Source of the DNA: Humibacillus xanthopallidus
Lineage (GTDB): Bacteria; Actinomycetota; Actinomycetes; Actinomycetales; Dermatophilaceae
Direction of reading: 5' to 3'
Assembly: GCF_006717145.1 (NCBI RefSeq)
Contig: NZ_VFQF01000002.1
Span: 1,532,237-1,596,236, forward strand
DNA: 64,000 bases
Shown here: one piece after another, positions 32,362 through 41,376 of the stretch
Position numbering within the stretch: position 1 is the first letter of the stretch
How the letters are laid out: each line of letters starts with the position of its first letter
Made by a program: the position numbers and the translations under genes
The notes under the pieces: generated by a model
The model's input: only the letters and a program-made list of their open reading frames with translations
What the model was told of the DNA's origin: nothing
Databases searched by the model: none

Positions 32362-33377
32362 GCGGTGACCCGGCTCGCCCGGTCCTCGCGCAGGCGCAGC
32401 CCGAGGTCGAGGGCGGCGCCGGCGAGGTCGGCGGCGGCGTCGACCGAGCTCATGAGCAGGGGACGGTGCTCGACCTCGACGCGAGGGCGGGCGGACTGAC
32501 GGCCGGCCGGCATCGGGTCCTGCTCGTCGACGAGCCAGCCGTCGAGGAAGTCCTCGTAGAGACCGGCGACGCCGGCGCTCGTCTCCTCGACGCCGATGGC
32601 GCGCAGGCAGGCGTCGGCATGGCCCCGGACGGGCCGCCCCCCGACGAGGGGAGACACGCCGACGACGGGTGCGCGGGTGCCGCGCAGGGCGTCGCGCACC
32701 CCGGGCACGCCGAGGATGATGCCGATCGACACGACGGGGTTGCTCGGCGGTAGCAGCACGACGTCGGCCTCACGGATGGCGTCGAGCACGCCCGGGCCCG
32801 CGGTCGCCTGGTCGAGGCCGGCGACGACGAAGCGCTCGACCGGGAGCGCCGCCTGGTGGCGCACCCACCACTCCTGGAAGTGGATGGCCCGCTGCTCGCC
32901 GTCCTCCTCGACGACGACGTGCGTCTCGACCGGGGTGTCGGTCATCGGCAGGAGCGTGACGCCGAGGTCGGGCAGTCCCCAGCGGGCGGAGAGCCGCGAG
33001 ACCACCTGGCTGAGCGGCATACCGCGGCCGAGGAGCTGGGAGCGGTAGACGTGGGTCGCAAAGTCCTTGTCTCCCAAGGTGAACCACTGCGGGTTGGCCC
33101 CGAGCTCTGCGAGTTCTGTTGCGAGAGAGTGGGTCTCGTCGACGCGTCCCCAGCCCTGCCCTTCGTGGACCCCGCCACCGAGGGTGTAGAGGATCGTGTC
33201 GATGTCGGGGCAGACCCGCAGGCCGAAGAGGGTGATGTCGTCACCGGTGTTGCCGATGACGGTGATCCGGGTAGGTGCGTCGCTGGAAGCGGTCGCAGGG
33301 TGGTGCTCGAGGTGGCGGAGCAGTCCGCGGAGGAAGCGGGCGCCGCCCACACCTCCGGCCAGGGCGGTGATGCGCAT
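32358..33377 (-). CDS. cofD: 2-phospho-L-lactate transferase (CofD/FbiA)
   Basis: 339 residues. CofD transfers a phosphoenolpyruvyl or phospholactyl group to FO, making the F420-0 precursor. Signatures: ITALAGGVGGARFLRGLL at the N-terminus, TVIGNTGDDITLFGLRVCPD, TYxLGGG-like ILYTLGGGV, VLLPPSNPVVSIG and SPLVGGRPVRG. ATG 33377 is preceded by GAGAGGA about 10 nt upstream. cofD and cofE are in one operon, divergent from whiB, the same arrangement as fbiA-fbiB next to whiB2 in Mycobacterium. cofC and the FO synthase gene are not in the window. Confidence 0.92.
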   Translation of the reverse strand: MRITALAGGVGGARFLRGLLRHLEHHPATASSDAPTRITVIGNTGDDITLFGLRVCPDIDTILYTLGGGVHEGQGWGRVDETHSLATELAELGANPQWFTLGDKDFATHVYRSQLLGRGMPLSQVVSRLSARWGLPDLGVTLLPMTDTPVETHVVVEEDGEQRAIHFQEWWVRHQAALPVERFVVAGLDQATAGPGVLDAIREADVVLLPPSNPVVSIGIILGVPGVRDALRGTRAPVVGVSPLVGGRPVRGHADACLRAIGVEETSAGVAGLYEDFLDGWLVDEQDPMPAGRQSARPRVEVEHRPLLMSSVDAAADLAGAALDLGLRLREDRASRVTA

Positions 33378-33452
33378 GTGCCGATCCTCTCAGTCCGCCC
33401 GCGCCCTCACGTCGTCAGGTCGACCGGAAGTGGGCGAATATCACTTTCGGGC

Positions 33453-33482
33453 TTGACGTGAGGCGTATGACACGCATGTAAT
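33453..33482 (+). promoter_or_regulatory. Sigma-70-type promoter of whiB
   Basis: TTGACG (33453-33458) and TGTAAT (33477-33482) with 18-nt spacing, in an AT-richer stretch. This implies a leader of about 130 nt before whiB. Confidence 0.55.
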
Positions 33483-33623
33483 TTCATTGTTGTATTCGTC
33501 GGGGTCGGTTCCGTGGTGGTGCAGGTCGACGCAGGTGGTCGACCGGCTCGCAGTCGGGGGAACGGTGCCGGGGGATGCAGCAAGTGCTGACACACATGGA
33601 GAAGTCAGGGTCGAGGAGGGGTC

Positions 33624-33890
33624 ATGCACGAGCTGTTTGCAGTCATACCGGACACGGGTGCGGAGGAGGGTGAGCTCTCCTGGCAGGAGCGTTCGCTCTG
33701 CGCGCAGACCGATCCCGAGGCGTTCTTCCCCGAGAAGGGCGGTTCCACCCGAGAGGCCAAGAAGGTCTGCGTCGGATGCGAGGTGCGGGCTGAGTGCCTC
33801 GAGTACGCCCTCGCGAACGACGAGAGGTTCGGCATCTGGGGCGGGCTGTCCGAGCGGGAGCGCCGCAAGCTGAAGAAGCGCGCCGTCTGA
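33624..33890 (+). CDS. whiB: WhiB family iron-sulfur transcriptional regulator (WhiB/WhiB2 type)
   Basis: 88 residues. Four cysteines ligate a [4Fe-4S] cluster: Cys26, Cys49, Cys52 and Cys58 (SLCAQTD...CVGCEVRAEC). GIWGG (70-74) is the turn that contacts sigma A, followed by a basic C-terminal tail (ERRKLKKRAV) for DNA. The segments AFFPEKGGSTREAKKVC and ECLEYALANDERFG are diagnostic of WhiB/WhiB2, which controls septation and cell division in Streptomyces and Mycobacterium together with WhiA. ATG 33624 has GAGGAGG 5 nt upstream. The neighbourhood (cofD on one side, GT2/phosphomannomutase genes on the other) is conserved. Confidence 0.93.
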   Translation: MHELFAVIPDTGAEEGELSWQERSLCAQTDPEAFFPEKGGSTREAKKVCVGCEVRAECLEYALANDERFGIWGGLSERERRKLKKRAV

Positions 33891-33900
33891 GCGTGTCGTC

Positions 33901-33923
33901 CCCCGGACCGCCGCGGTCCGGGG
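33901..33923 (+). terminator. Hairpin terminator after whiB
   Basis: CCCCGGACCG and CGGTCCGGGG pair around CCG, 10 nt past the whiB stop. Confidence 0.8.
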
Positions 33924-33936
33924 CGATGGTAGACCC

Positions 33937-36900
33937 GTGCCCGACGAGCTCACCCAGGTCATGACCACCCCCGCAGGCGCGGGGGCGGCAGCGACGTCCG
34001 TCCTCCCCTCCACCGGACGTCCAGCTGCCGCCACGGTCGACCTTGTGCTCGTCGTCCGCGACGGCTCGTCCTGGCTGCCCCAGTGCCTCGATGCGATTGC
34101 GGCACAGCAGGTCTCGCCGTCGCGCATCGTGCTGGTCGACGTCGCGAGCAGCGACACCTCGGTGGCGATCGCGCGGGCGCACCAGGGAGTGCGGCGCGTC
34201 GCGCCGCCCCTCGAGGTCGTCCGCCTCGACGAGCCGGTGCCCCTGGGCACGGCCGTCGCGCGTGGCATCGAGGCCCTCCCGCTCGTGGGCGACGCGTCCG
34301 ACGCCTGGGTGTGGGTGCTGCACGAGGGTGCGGCCGCCACCCCGTCGACGCTGGCGCGGCTGCTCACCGCCGGCCTCGCCTCGCGGTCGGTCGGCATCGC
34401 CGGCCCCAAGGTCGTCGCCTGGGACGACACCCGCCGGCTCGTCGAGCTCGGCATCCAGGTCACCCACACCGGTCGCCGCCTCGGGGCGCCCGCCGTCGGA
34501 GAGGCCGACCAGGGGCAGTACGACGGTCGAGAGGACGTCCTCGCCGTCCCCACCGACGGCATGCTCGTGCGCCGCTCGGTCTGGAACGACGTCGGCGGCT
34601 TCGACCGGTCCTTCCTCGAGCACGGCGGCGCGCTCGACTTGGGGTGGCGCACCCAGCTCGCCGGCCACCGTGTCGTCGTCGTGCCCACTGCCGTCGTCCG
34701 CGACGCGGGCACACGCGTGAGCTCGGCCGACGGTCATGACGACACGCCCTGGGTGTCCGATGGGCCCTCCACCCGGGCGGACGGCCGCGAGCGGGCCGCG
34801 CGCGCGGAGCGGCGCGCCATGCGGCAGGTCGCGCTGGCCCGCTGCTCCCCGCTCGCCGCCCCCTTCCTCGCCGTCTGGGTCGCCCTGTCGGCCGTGCTGC
34901 TCGCCGTGACGCTCCTGCTCGCCAAACGCCCGCGCCTCGCGTGGCGCGAGCTCGCCGACGTCACCGCCCTGCTGCACCCCGTCGCGATCACGGGCGCGCG
35001 CTGGAGGGGCCGGCGGTCGCGGCGACTCGGGCGTGGCGACCTCGCCACCCTCTTCGTGCCGGCCGGGGCCTCCGTGCGCACGGCCGTCGACCGCATCCAG
35101 GACTCGGTGCTGCCCGACCGGCACCCCGAGCTGCGCGAGGCAGCCCCCACGACCGAGACCGGCCCCGCGACCGACGAGTCCGAGGCCCTCGGAGCCCTCC
35201 CCGCGTCGCTCGGGCGGCGCGTCCTCACCCACCCCGGCGTGCTGGCCGTGACGGCCGTGCTCGTGGCCACCGCCATCGCCTGGCGGGGAGCGCTGCGGGC
35301 GGGCGCCCTCTCGCCCTCACATACCGGCCTCGCCGGCGGCGAGCTGCGACCCGTGACGACCGACGCCGCCGGCCTCTGGCACGCCTTCCGCGACGCCTGG
35401 CACGGCGCCGGGCTCGGCACCGGCGTCGACTCCGGGCCCCACCTCGCCGTGCTCGCCGGCCTGACCTGGCTCGCCGAGCGGCTCCCCGCCCTCGACGGCA
35501 GCAGGTCGAGCGCCGGGGTCACCGTCGCCTGGCTGATCGTGCTCGCTCCCGCGCTCTCGGCGTGGACGGCATACCTCGCGGGTCGTGTCGTCACGACCTC
35601 GCGGGTGGCGCGCGGCATCGTCGCGCTCGCCTGGGGCACGAGCGCCGTCATCACGACGGCGACCGCCGACGGCCGGCTGACCCTCGCGGTCGGACACGTC
35701 CTGCTGCCCCTCGTGCTCGCCGGCCTCACGCTCGCCGCCCGGCGCGATGGCACGTGGACCGCCACGTTCGCCACCGCGCTCGGCGCCGCGGTGCTCGGGG
35801 CGTTCGTGCCGCCCCTGCTCGTCGTCGTCCTCGTCGCCGCCCTCGTCCTGCTCCTCGTCGGCCCCGGCATGGTGCGTGGCCGCGCGGTCGTCCTGCTCGT
35901 CGTGCCGGTCGGCCTGCTCGGCCCGTGGGTGACCCGCTTCGCCGACGACTGGCGCCTCGTGCTCTCGGGCCCCGGTCTCGTCGCCACGGCCGACGGCCAC
36001 GGCAGCTGGCCGCTGCTGCTCACGCACCCGGGCGCCGTCACGCCGGCCGTGTGGCTGCTCGCGCCCGTCGTCGCCCTCGGGGTGGCGGGGTATGCCGTCC
36101 GGTCCCGAAGCGCCGCAGGGGCCCTCGGGCTCGTGGCGGGCGCCTGCCTGTCGCTCGTCGGGCTCGCGGCCGCGTTCGCGTCCGGGCGGGTCGTGCTCGG
36201 CTCCGCCGAGACCGGGATCGGCGTCTCGGAGCCGGCCCACCTGTGGGCGGGCGTGGGTCTCGAGCTCTGCCTCGCGGGCCTGCTCGTCGGAGTCCTCGCG
36301 GGCAGCGAGCCGGTGCTCGCCGCGTTGCGCGGTCCCCGCCGGCGCTGGTCCTTCGCCGCGAGCGTCACCGTCGTCGCGGTCCTGCTCGCGGCTGTCGTCT
36401 CGGGCGCCGCGCTCTGGGCCGTGCGCGGCGCTGGGTCGACGTTGACCGTCGGTCAGGCGACGCTCCCAGCCGTCGCGGTGGAGCAGGGCTCGGGCCCGTT
36501 GGCCAACCGCCTCCTGCTGCTGCGCCCGTCCCCGGAGGTCGTCGACTTCGTGCTGGCCGGGCAGGAGCCCGGCGAGCTGCTCCGTGACCTCGACCGTGAG
36601 CCCGACGCCGACGACGCCCCCCTCGTGGCGGCCGTCGCCGAGCTCGTCGGCGGTCAGGGCGCCGACTCCCTCGACGCGTCGTCGCTCGCGCGGCTCGGCA
36701 TCGGCTTCGTGCAGGTGTCCGAGCGCAGCGACTCGACGCTGACCCGTCGCCTCGACTCCGCAGAGGGCCTGAGCCGCCTGGGCTCGAGCTCACGGGGCAT
36801 CCTCTGGAAGGTGCGTCCCCTCACCGTGGCCGCCGACGGAGAGGCCGCGACCGCGCCGTCGCGGGCCCGGCTCGTCGACGCCGCCGGGGCCCAGCTCGCC

Positions 36901-37212
36901 GTCGTGCCCACGCGCGGCCCCCACGCCGCCATCGAGACGGAGCTGCCGCGTGGCAGCGACGGGCGCCGCCTCGTCGTGGCCGAGCCGGCCCAGTGGGCCG
37001 ACCACGCCGTCGTGACGCTCGACGGCCAGCAGCTCACGCCCGTGTCGGGCACCGACCAGCCGACGTATGCCGTGCCCTCCGCAGGCGGCGACCTGACCGT
37101 CGACCTCGCCGCGGCCGACCCGTGGTGGCGGCTCGCGCAGGCCACCCTGCTCGCCCTCGTCGTCTTCATGGCCATCCCCTTCGGCAACCGTCGGTCGAGG
37201 AGGCGCTCGTGA
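33937..37212 (+). CDS. Large membrane glycosyltransferase, GT2 family
   Basis: 1091 residues. The first ~270 residues are a GT-A domain (VDLVLVVRDGSSWLPQCLDAI, then VDVASSDTS with the nucleotide-binding acidic residues, IAGPKVVAWDD, TDGMLVRRSVWNDVGGFD). More than ten hydrophobic segments follow between about 300 and 860, then an extracytoplasmic C-terminal domain and a last membrane helix ending in a basic NRRSRRRS tail. It probably builds an envelope polysaccharide from a nucleotide sugar or a lipid-linked donor; acceptor unknown. A GATGGT box 6 nt before GTG 33937 is a weaker leaderless promoter. GTGA overlap joins it to the DUF5719 gene, and both precede phosphomannomutase, consistent with mannosyl transfer. 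Confidence 0.85.
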   Translation: MPDELTQVMTTPAGAGAAATSVLPSTGRPAAATVDLVLVVRDGSSWLPQCLDAIAAQQVSPSRIVLVDVASSDTSVAIARAHQGVRRVAPPLEVVRLDEPVPLGTAVARGIEALPLVGDASDAWVWVLHEGAAATPSTLARLLTAGLASRSVGIAGPKVVAWDDTRRLVELGIQVTHTGRRLGAPAVGEADQGQYDGREDVLAVPTDGMLVRRSVWNDVGGFDRSFLEHGGALDLGWRTQLAGHRVVVVPTAVVRDAGTRVSSADGHDDTPWVSDGPSTRADGRERAARAERRAMRQVALARCSPLAAPFLAVWVALSAVLLAVTLLLAKRPRLAWRELADVTALLHPVAITGARWRGRRSRRLGRGDLATLFVPAGASVRTAVDRIQDSVLPDRHPELREAAPTTETGPATDESEALGALPASLGRRVLTHPGVLAVTAVLVATAIAWRGALRAGALSPSHTGLAGGELRPVTTDAAGLWHAFRDAWHGAGLGTGVDSGPHLAVLAGLTWLAERLPALDGSRSSAGVTVAWLIVLAPALSAWTAYLAGRVVTTSRVARGIVALAWGTSAVITTATADGRLTLAVGHVLLPLVLAGLTLAARRDGTWTATFATALGAAVLGAFVPPLLVVVLVAALVLLLVGPGMVRGRAVVLLVVPVGLLGPWVTRFADDWRLVLSGPGLVATADGHGSWPLLLTHPGAVTPAVWLLAPVVALGVAGYAVRSRSAAGALGLVAGACLSLVGLAAAFASGRVVLGSAETGIGVSEPAHLWAGVGLELCLAGLLVGVLAGSEPVLAALRGPRRRWSFAASVTVVAVLLAAVVSGAALWAVRGAGSTLTVGQATLPAVAVEQGSGPLANRLLLLRPSPEVVDFVLAGQEPGELLRDLDREPDADDAPLVAAVAELVGGQGADSLDASSLARLGIGFVQVSERSDSTLTRRLDSAEGLSRLGSSSRGILWKVRPLTVAADGEAATAPSRARLVDAAGAQLAVVPTRGPHAAIETELPRGSDGRRLVVAEPAQWADHAVVTLDGQQLTPVSGTDQPTYAVPSAGGDLTVDLAAADPWWRLAQATLLALVVFMAIPFGNRRSRRRS

Positions 37213-38693
37213 GCCGGGTCGGGCGCGCCGCCCGCGTCGGGGCCCTCGTCGTCGTGGCTGCCGGCATCGCCGTCGGCGCCGCGAAGGTGCCGGGCACGGT
37301 CGAGCTCGCGCCGGCCAAGGGCCAGGCGGGGCTACCTCAGGTCTCGAACGTCCTCGTCGGCGAGGCCGCCCTCGTCTGCCCGGGCCAGCAACGCCTCGGC
37401 GCGACCGGTCTGCGCAACGTCTCCGGCGATGTGCGGGTCGCGGCGTCGCCGGCGTCCGCCCCCACCCTTCGCGCTGCGGGGGTCACCCCTCCGAGCGGGG
37501 CCGGACAGGTCGACCTCGAGGGCGGGACGAGTGGGGCGGTGCTCGCGACCGGCGCGACGATCGACGGCCTCGTGGGTGCGGCCGCGACCGGCCCTGTCGT
37601 CGGCCCGGTCATCGCCCGCGCCACCGGTGCGCTCGCGCCCGGGCTCGTGGCCACCCAGGTCTGGCGGCGCACGGGTGACGACGACCGCGGTCTCGTCGTG
37701 ACCCCGTGCGGCCTGCCCGCTGCCGACGCGTGGCTCCTCGGCGGTGGAGCCGGTGCCTCGCGCACCGAGCGCCTCGTCGTGAGCAACCCCGGGGCGAACG
37801 CCGTGACCGTGGCCTTCGACGTCTTCGGCCGCTCCGGGCCGGTGGCGACGGCTGAGGGGCGCAGCGTCTCGGTGCCTCCGCGCGACCGCGTCGTCGTCTC
37901 GCTCGATGCCCTCGCACCCGACGAGGTCGCGCCCGCGGTGCACGTCCTCGCGACCGGCGGTGTCGTCTCCGCGGTCCTCTCCGACCAGTGGATCGAGGGA
38001 GCCACGCCGCGCGGCATCGACGACTCGGTGCCGGCCGCGCCGCCGGCCACCACGCAGGTGGTGGCGGGCCTCGACGTCACGAGCACGACCTCCCTGCGCC
38101 TCGTCAACCCCGGCACCACGGGCGAGGCTCTCGTCCAGGTCACGGTGCTGACTCAGCAGGGCCCGAGCCAGCCGGCCGAGCTGCGGGCGGTCAGGGTGCC
38201 GCCCGGTGCCACCACCGACGTGCCGCTGGCCCTCGCTCCCGGCGCCTACGGCCTGCGGATCAGCTCGGACCGACCCGTGGCCGCGGCAGCCTGGACCGAG
38301 CGTCGGGCCGCGGCGGCAGACCGCATGGGCGACTTCGCCTGGCTTCCGGCGACGCCCCCGGTGCGCGACCTTGCCGGAGCCGTGCTGCCCTCCCTCGACG
38401 GCGCGACGAAGCGGCTGCTCCTCTCGGCAGGAGCCCAGGGCGGCCAGGTCGAGGTCCAGATCGCAACGGGCACCGAGCGCCGCACCCAACCGGTCGCGGT
38501 CAAGCCCGACTCGACCGCCGTCGTCGACCTCGGCCGCGCGGACCGGGTGTGGGTCGCAACCCGCGGGGGCGACGTGCGCGCGGCGGTCTCGGTCGTCGCT
38601 GCCGACGCCGGCGTGCCACAGGTCGCCGCAGTGCCCCTGGTGTCGGCTCCCGTCACCGCCGTCTCGGTGCCGGTGCGCCAGGTCGGCAGCTGA
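37209..38693 (+). CDS. DUF5719 family exported protein
   Basis: 494 residues from GTG 37209. A single N-terminal hydrophobic stretch (ARVGALVVVAAGIAVGAA, about 8-25) acts as signal or anchor. The rest is beta-rich with repeated units of the kind RLVVSNPGANAVTVAFDVFG and SLRLVNPGTTGEALVQVTV, typical of DUF5719. Two cysteines (about 59 and 170) may form a disulfide. It is always found beside the large GT2 gene in actinobacteria, so it probably works with it at the outer face of the membrane. No enzymatic motif is visible. It converges on the next gene with only 4 nt between stops. Confidence 0.82.
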   Translation: MSRVGRAARVGALVVVAAGIAVGAAKVPGTVELAPAKGQAGLPQVSNVLVGEAALVCPGQQRLGATGLRNVSGDVRVAASPASAPTLRAAGVTPPSGAGQVDLEGGTSGAVLATGATIDGLVGAAATGPVVGPVIARATGALAPGLVATQVWRRTGDDDRGLVVTPCGLPAADAWLLGGGAGASRTERLVVSNPGANAVTVAFDVFGRSGPVATAEGRSVSVPPRDRVVVSLDALAPDEVAPAVHVLATGGVVSAVLSDQWIEGATPRGIDDSVPAAPPATTQVVAGLDVTSTTSLRLVNPGTTGEALVQVTVLTQQGPSQPAELRAVRVPPGATTDVPLALAPGAYGLRISSDRPVAAAAWTERRAAAADRMGDFAWLPATPPVRDLAGAVLPSLDGATKRLLLSAGAQGGQVEVQIATGTERRTQPVAVKPDSTAVVDLGRADRVWVATRGGDVRAAVSVVAADAGVPQVAAVPLVSAPVTAVSVPVRQVGS

Positions 38694-38697
38694 GCGC

Positions 38698-39132
38698 CTA
38701 CTCCCCGAAGCCGGGGTCGAGCTCCTCGGGCGAGACCCCGAGCAGCCCGGCGACCTGCTCGGTGACGATGTCGGCGACGAGGGCCGCCACGTCGCGCCGG
38801 TCGCTGACGCGGGTCTCGACGGGCCGGCGATAGACGACGATGCGAGCGGGCCGGGCGCCGGTCGCGGGGAAGAGCCGACCGAGGGGCACCTCCCGGTGGT
38901 CCCAGGGGGCCGGTCCGCGGGGAACGTCCTCGACCGCGAACTCCACTGCGGGGAAAGCGCGCCCGCAGGTGGCCTCTAGGCGGGCCGCGGCGTCGAGCAC
39001 GTAGTCGTCGAAGGCGTCGCGCCGGCTCCTCATGGTCGGCACCGGAGGCCAGGCGAGAGGCCCCCGGTGGCCCCTGCCGTGCCGGTCACGGCGCCGGCTC
39101 GCGGGCGCGGGACGCGGGATGCTCGTGCTCAC
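38698..39132 (-). CDS. Metallopeptidase-family (DUF1025-like) protein lacking HExxH
   Basis: 144 residues. The N-terminal ~30 residues are basic (RRRDRHGRGHRGPLAWPP). The domain FDDYVLDAAARLEATCGRAFPAVEFAVEDVPRG, here in part, and RIVVYRRPVETR match the actinobacterial family beside phosphomannomutase (Rv3259 neighbourhood). Where zincin-1 members have HExxH, this one reads VADIVTEQVAGLLG, with no histidine, so zinc peptidase activity is unlikely. GTG 39132 has a TAGAGT box 6 nt upstream. It is divergent from the DUF3499 gene. Confidence 0.75.
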   Translation of the reverse strand: MSTSIPRPAPASRRRDRHGRGHRGPLAWPPVPTMRSRRDAFDDYVLDAAARLEATCGRAFPAVEFAVEDVPRGPAPWDHREVPLGRLFPATGARPARIVVYRRPVETRVSDRRDVAALVADIVTEQVAGLLGVSPEELDPGFGE

Positions 39133-39138
39133 CCGTTC

Positions 39139-39144
39139 ACTCTA
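39139..39144 (-). promoter_or_regulatory. -10 box of the metallopeptidase-family gene, leaderless spacing
   Basis: TAGAGT on the minus strand ends 6 nt before GTG 39132. Confidence 0.55.
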
Positions 39145-39199
39145 GGCTTCCGGCGGACGGTGACCGGCGTGGTGTCTGCATGTCGTCACCGGGCACGAC

Positions 39200-39205
39200 T
39201 AGAGT
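39200..39205 (+). promoter_or_regulatory. -10 box of the DUF3499 gene, leaderless spacing
   Basis: TAGAGT ends 7 nt before GTG 39213. The same hexamer drives both divergent genes. Confidence 0.55.
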
Positions 39206-39212
39206 CCCCCGC

Positions 39213-39647
39213 GTGGGTCTCACACGAGGGTGTTCCAAGACGGGGTGCAACCGCCCGGCCGTCGCGACTCTGACCTACGCGTACTCCGACCGCGCCGTCG
39301 TGCTCGGTCCGCTCGCGACCTACGCCGAGCCGCACACCTACGACCTGTGTCGTGAGCACGCCGAGCGCATGACGGCTCCTCGGGGCTGGGAGGTCGTGCG
39401 CGTCGGCGGCGACTACTCCGAGCCCGCGCTCGCCCCCGACGACCTGCTCGCGCTCGCCGACGCCGTCCGTGAGGCGGGTCGCCCGCGCGCCGCGCGGCCC
39501 CCGAGCGCGACCTCCGGCCCTCGCGATGCCGGCGCCGCCAGGGGTGACGGTCGGGGTGACGCACGTGGTCAGGCCCGGGCCGAGGCGGAGTCCGGGGCGG
39601 TCGAGGCCGGTCGGCGCGGCCACCTGCGCATCCTGCGCGACTCCTGA
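39213..39647 (+). CDS. DUF3499 family protein
   Basis: 144 residues from GTG 39213. The N-terminal half has the DUF3499 signature: GCSKTGCNRPAVATLTY with Cys7 and Cys12, and AEPHTYDLCREHAERMT with His41, Cys46 and His49, which together look like a small zinc-binding fold. GWEVVRVG follows. The C-terminal half is Gly/Ala/Arg/Asp rich and low complexity. The family is strictly actinobacterial and of unknown function, and is found next to phosphomannomutase. An earlier in-frame start at 39180 lies upstream of the -10 box and is rejected. Confidence 0.85.
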   Translation: MGLTRGCSKTGCNRPAVATLTYAYSDRAVVLGPLATYAEPHTYDLCREHAERMTAPRGWEVVRVGGDYSEPALAPDDLLALADAVREAGRPRAARPPSATSGPRDAGAARGDGRGDARGQARAEAESGAVEAGRRGHLRILRDS

Positions 39648-39672
39648 CGTCCGCGGCTCCGGCTGCGACGGC

Positions 39673-39678
39673 TAGGGT
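39673..39678 (+). promoter_or_regulatory. -10 box of phosphomannomutase, leaderless spacing
   Basis: TAGGGT ends 7 nt before GTG 39686. Confidence 0.6.
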
Positions 39679-39685
39679 GGCGCCC

Positions 39686-41158
39686 GTGCCCACCCTTGCA
39701 GAGTTCGTCAAGGCCTATGACGTCCGCGGCATCGTGCCCGACCAGCTGTCGCCGCGGGTCGCGGAGGCGATCGGTGCCGCCTTCGCCGAGGTCGTCGCCA
39801 TCCCCGACGGCAGCCGCGGCATCGTCATCGGCCACGACATGCGCCCGAGCTCGCCCGAGCTGTCCGCGGCCTTCGCCGCCGGGGTGACCTCGCGCGGCGT
39901 CGATGTCGTCCTCATCGGGCTGTGCTCGACCGACGGCCTCTACTACGCCAGCGGGGCCCTCGGACTCCCGGGAGCGATGTTCACGGCCAGCCACAACCCG
40001 GCGCGCTACAACGGCATCAAGCTCTGCCGCTCTGGCGCCAGGCCGGTCGGCCAGGACTCAGGCCTCGCCGAGATCCGCGACCTCGCGCAGTGGATGCTCG
40101 ACGGGGGCACGGGCCTGGCGGCGCCGGTGGGCGGCCCCGGCAGCGTCGAGTCGCGCGACCTGCTCGCCGACTACGCCGCCTTCCTGCGCGGGCTCGTCGA
40201 CCTGTCGGCCATCCGCCCGCTCAAGGTCGTCGTCGACGCCGGCAACGGCATGGGCGGCCACACCGTGCCAGCCGTCCTCGGCACAGCCGCAGGCCTGCCC
40301 GAGCTCCCGCTCGAGGTGGTCCCGCTCTACTTCGAGCTCGACGGCACCTTCCCGAACCACGAGGCCAACCCGCTCGACCCGGCCAACCTCGTCGACCTCC
40401 AGGCAGCAGTGGTCGAGCACGGTGCCGACATCGGGCTCGCCTTCGACGGCGACGCCGACCGGTGCTTCGTCGTCGACGCAGACGGCGCCCCCGTGTCGCC
40501 GAGCGCCATCACCGGGCTCGTCGCCACCCGCGAGATCGCCCGGGCCCGCGCCGGAGGCGACGACGACGTGGCGGTCGTCCACAACGTCATCTCGAGCGCG
40601 GCGGTGGCAGAGATCGTGAGTGAGGCCGGCGCCCGGCCGGTGCGCACGCGCGTCGGCCACTCCTTCATCAAGGCCGAGATGGCACGCCATGGCGCCGTCT
40701 TCGGCGGGGAGCACTCGGCGCACTACTACTTCCGCGACTTCTGGTTCGCCGACACGGGCATGCTCGCGGCCCTCCACGTGCTCGCGGCCCTCGGGGAGCA
40801 GGAGCGCCCCCTCTCGCAGGTCTGCGACCGCTTCGAGCGCTACGTCGCCTCGGGCGAGATCAACTCCACGGTGAGCGACCAGCAGGGCGTCATCGAGCAG
40901 ATCCACGCCTGGGCGAGCGTGCACGGCGCTCGCACCGACGAGCTCGACGGGCTCACCATCGCCTGCCCGGAGGGCGCCGCCCCGATGTGGTGGTTCAACG
41001 TCCGCGCCTCGAACACCGAGCCGCTGCTCCGGCTCAACGTCGAGGCGGCCGACCGTGAGACGATGGAGCGGCTTCGCGACGAGCTGCTCGCCCTCATCCG
41101 GGCCGACCGCGACCCGGTCCCGACCACAGACCGCCCCGACGGAGGAGAAGCACCGTGA
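39686..41158 (+). CDS. manB: Phosphomannomutase/phosphoglucomutase (ManB/PmmA)
   Basis: 490 residues. It interconverts hexose 6- and 1-phosphates, feeding GDP-mannose for glycolipids and glycans. Alpha-D-phosphohexomutase motifs in order: YDVRGIVPDQL at the N-terminus, FTASHNPARYNGIK with the phosphoserine (about residue 103), FDGDADRCF (metal binding, about 255), GGEHSAHYYF (sugar binding) and RASNTEPLLRLNVEA (phosphate binding). GTG 39686 follows the -10 box; an upstream GTG at 39677 is rejected. The stop overlaps the Trm112 gene (GTGA). Confidence 0.93.
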   Translation: MPTLAEFVKAYDVRGIVPDQLSPRVAEAIGAAFAEVVAIPDGSRGIVIGHDMRPSSPELSAAFAAGVTSRGVDVVLIGLCSTDGLYYASGALGLPGAMFTASHNPARYNGIKLCRSGARPVGQDSGLAEIRDLAQWMLDGGTGLAAPVGGPGSVESRDLLADYAAFLRGLVDLSAIRPLKVVVDAGNGMGGHTVPAVLGTAAGLPELPLEVVPLYFELDGTFPNHEANPLDPANLVDLQAAVVEHGADIGLAFDGDADRCFVVDADGAPVSPSAITGLVATREIARARAGGDDDVAVVHNVISSAAVAEIVSEAGARPVRTRVGHSFIKAEMARHGAVFGGEHSAHYYFRDFWFADTGMLAALHVLAALGEQERPLSQVCDRFERYVASGEINSTVSDQQGVIEQIHAWASVHGARTDELDGLTIACPEGAAPMWWFNVRASNTEPLLRLNVEAADRETMERLRDELLALIRADRDPVPTTDRPDGGEAP

Positions 41159-41364
41159 GCCAGACCCCCACCACCATCGAGCCGTGGCTGCGCGAGATCC
41201 TGCGCTGCCCGCAGTGCAAGGGTGAGCTCACCGACGTGAGGGGCACCGAGGGCGCCGAGGGTGCCGAGGTCACCGAGCTCCAGTGCCCGGCCTGCGGGCT
41301 CGGCTACCCGATCGAGTCGGGCGTGCCCGTCCTGCTCGTCGACCTGGCTCGTCGGCTCGGCTGA
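41155..41364 (+). CDS. Trm112 family protein
   Basis: 69 residues, a single zinc-ribbon-like domain: LREILRCPQCKGEL with a CxxC, then LQCPACGLGYPIESGVPVLL with a second CxxC. In eukaryotes Trm112 activates methyltransferases; bacterial members are poorly studied small proteins. It is wedged between phosphomannomutase (4-nt overlap) and the SIS gene (12 nt apart), the conserved actinobacterial order. A short Gly/Glu insertion (GTEGAEGAE) lies between the two CxxC motifs. Confidence 0.88.
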   Translation: MSQTPTTIEPWLREILRCPQCKGELTDVRGTEGAEGAEVTELQCPACGLGYPIESGVPVLLVDLARRLG

Positions 41365-41376
41365 GCCGCGGCACCG

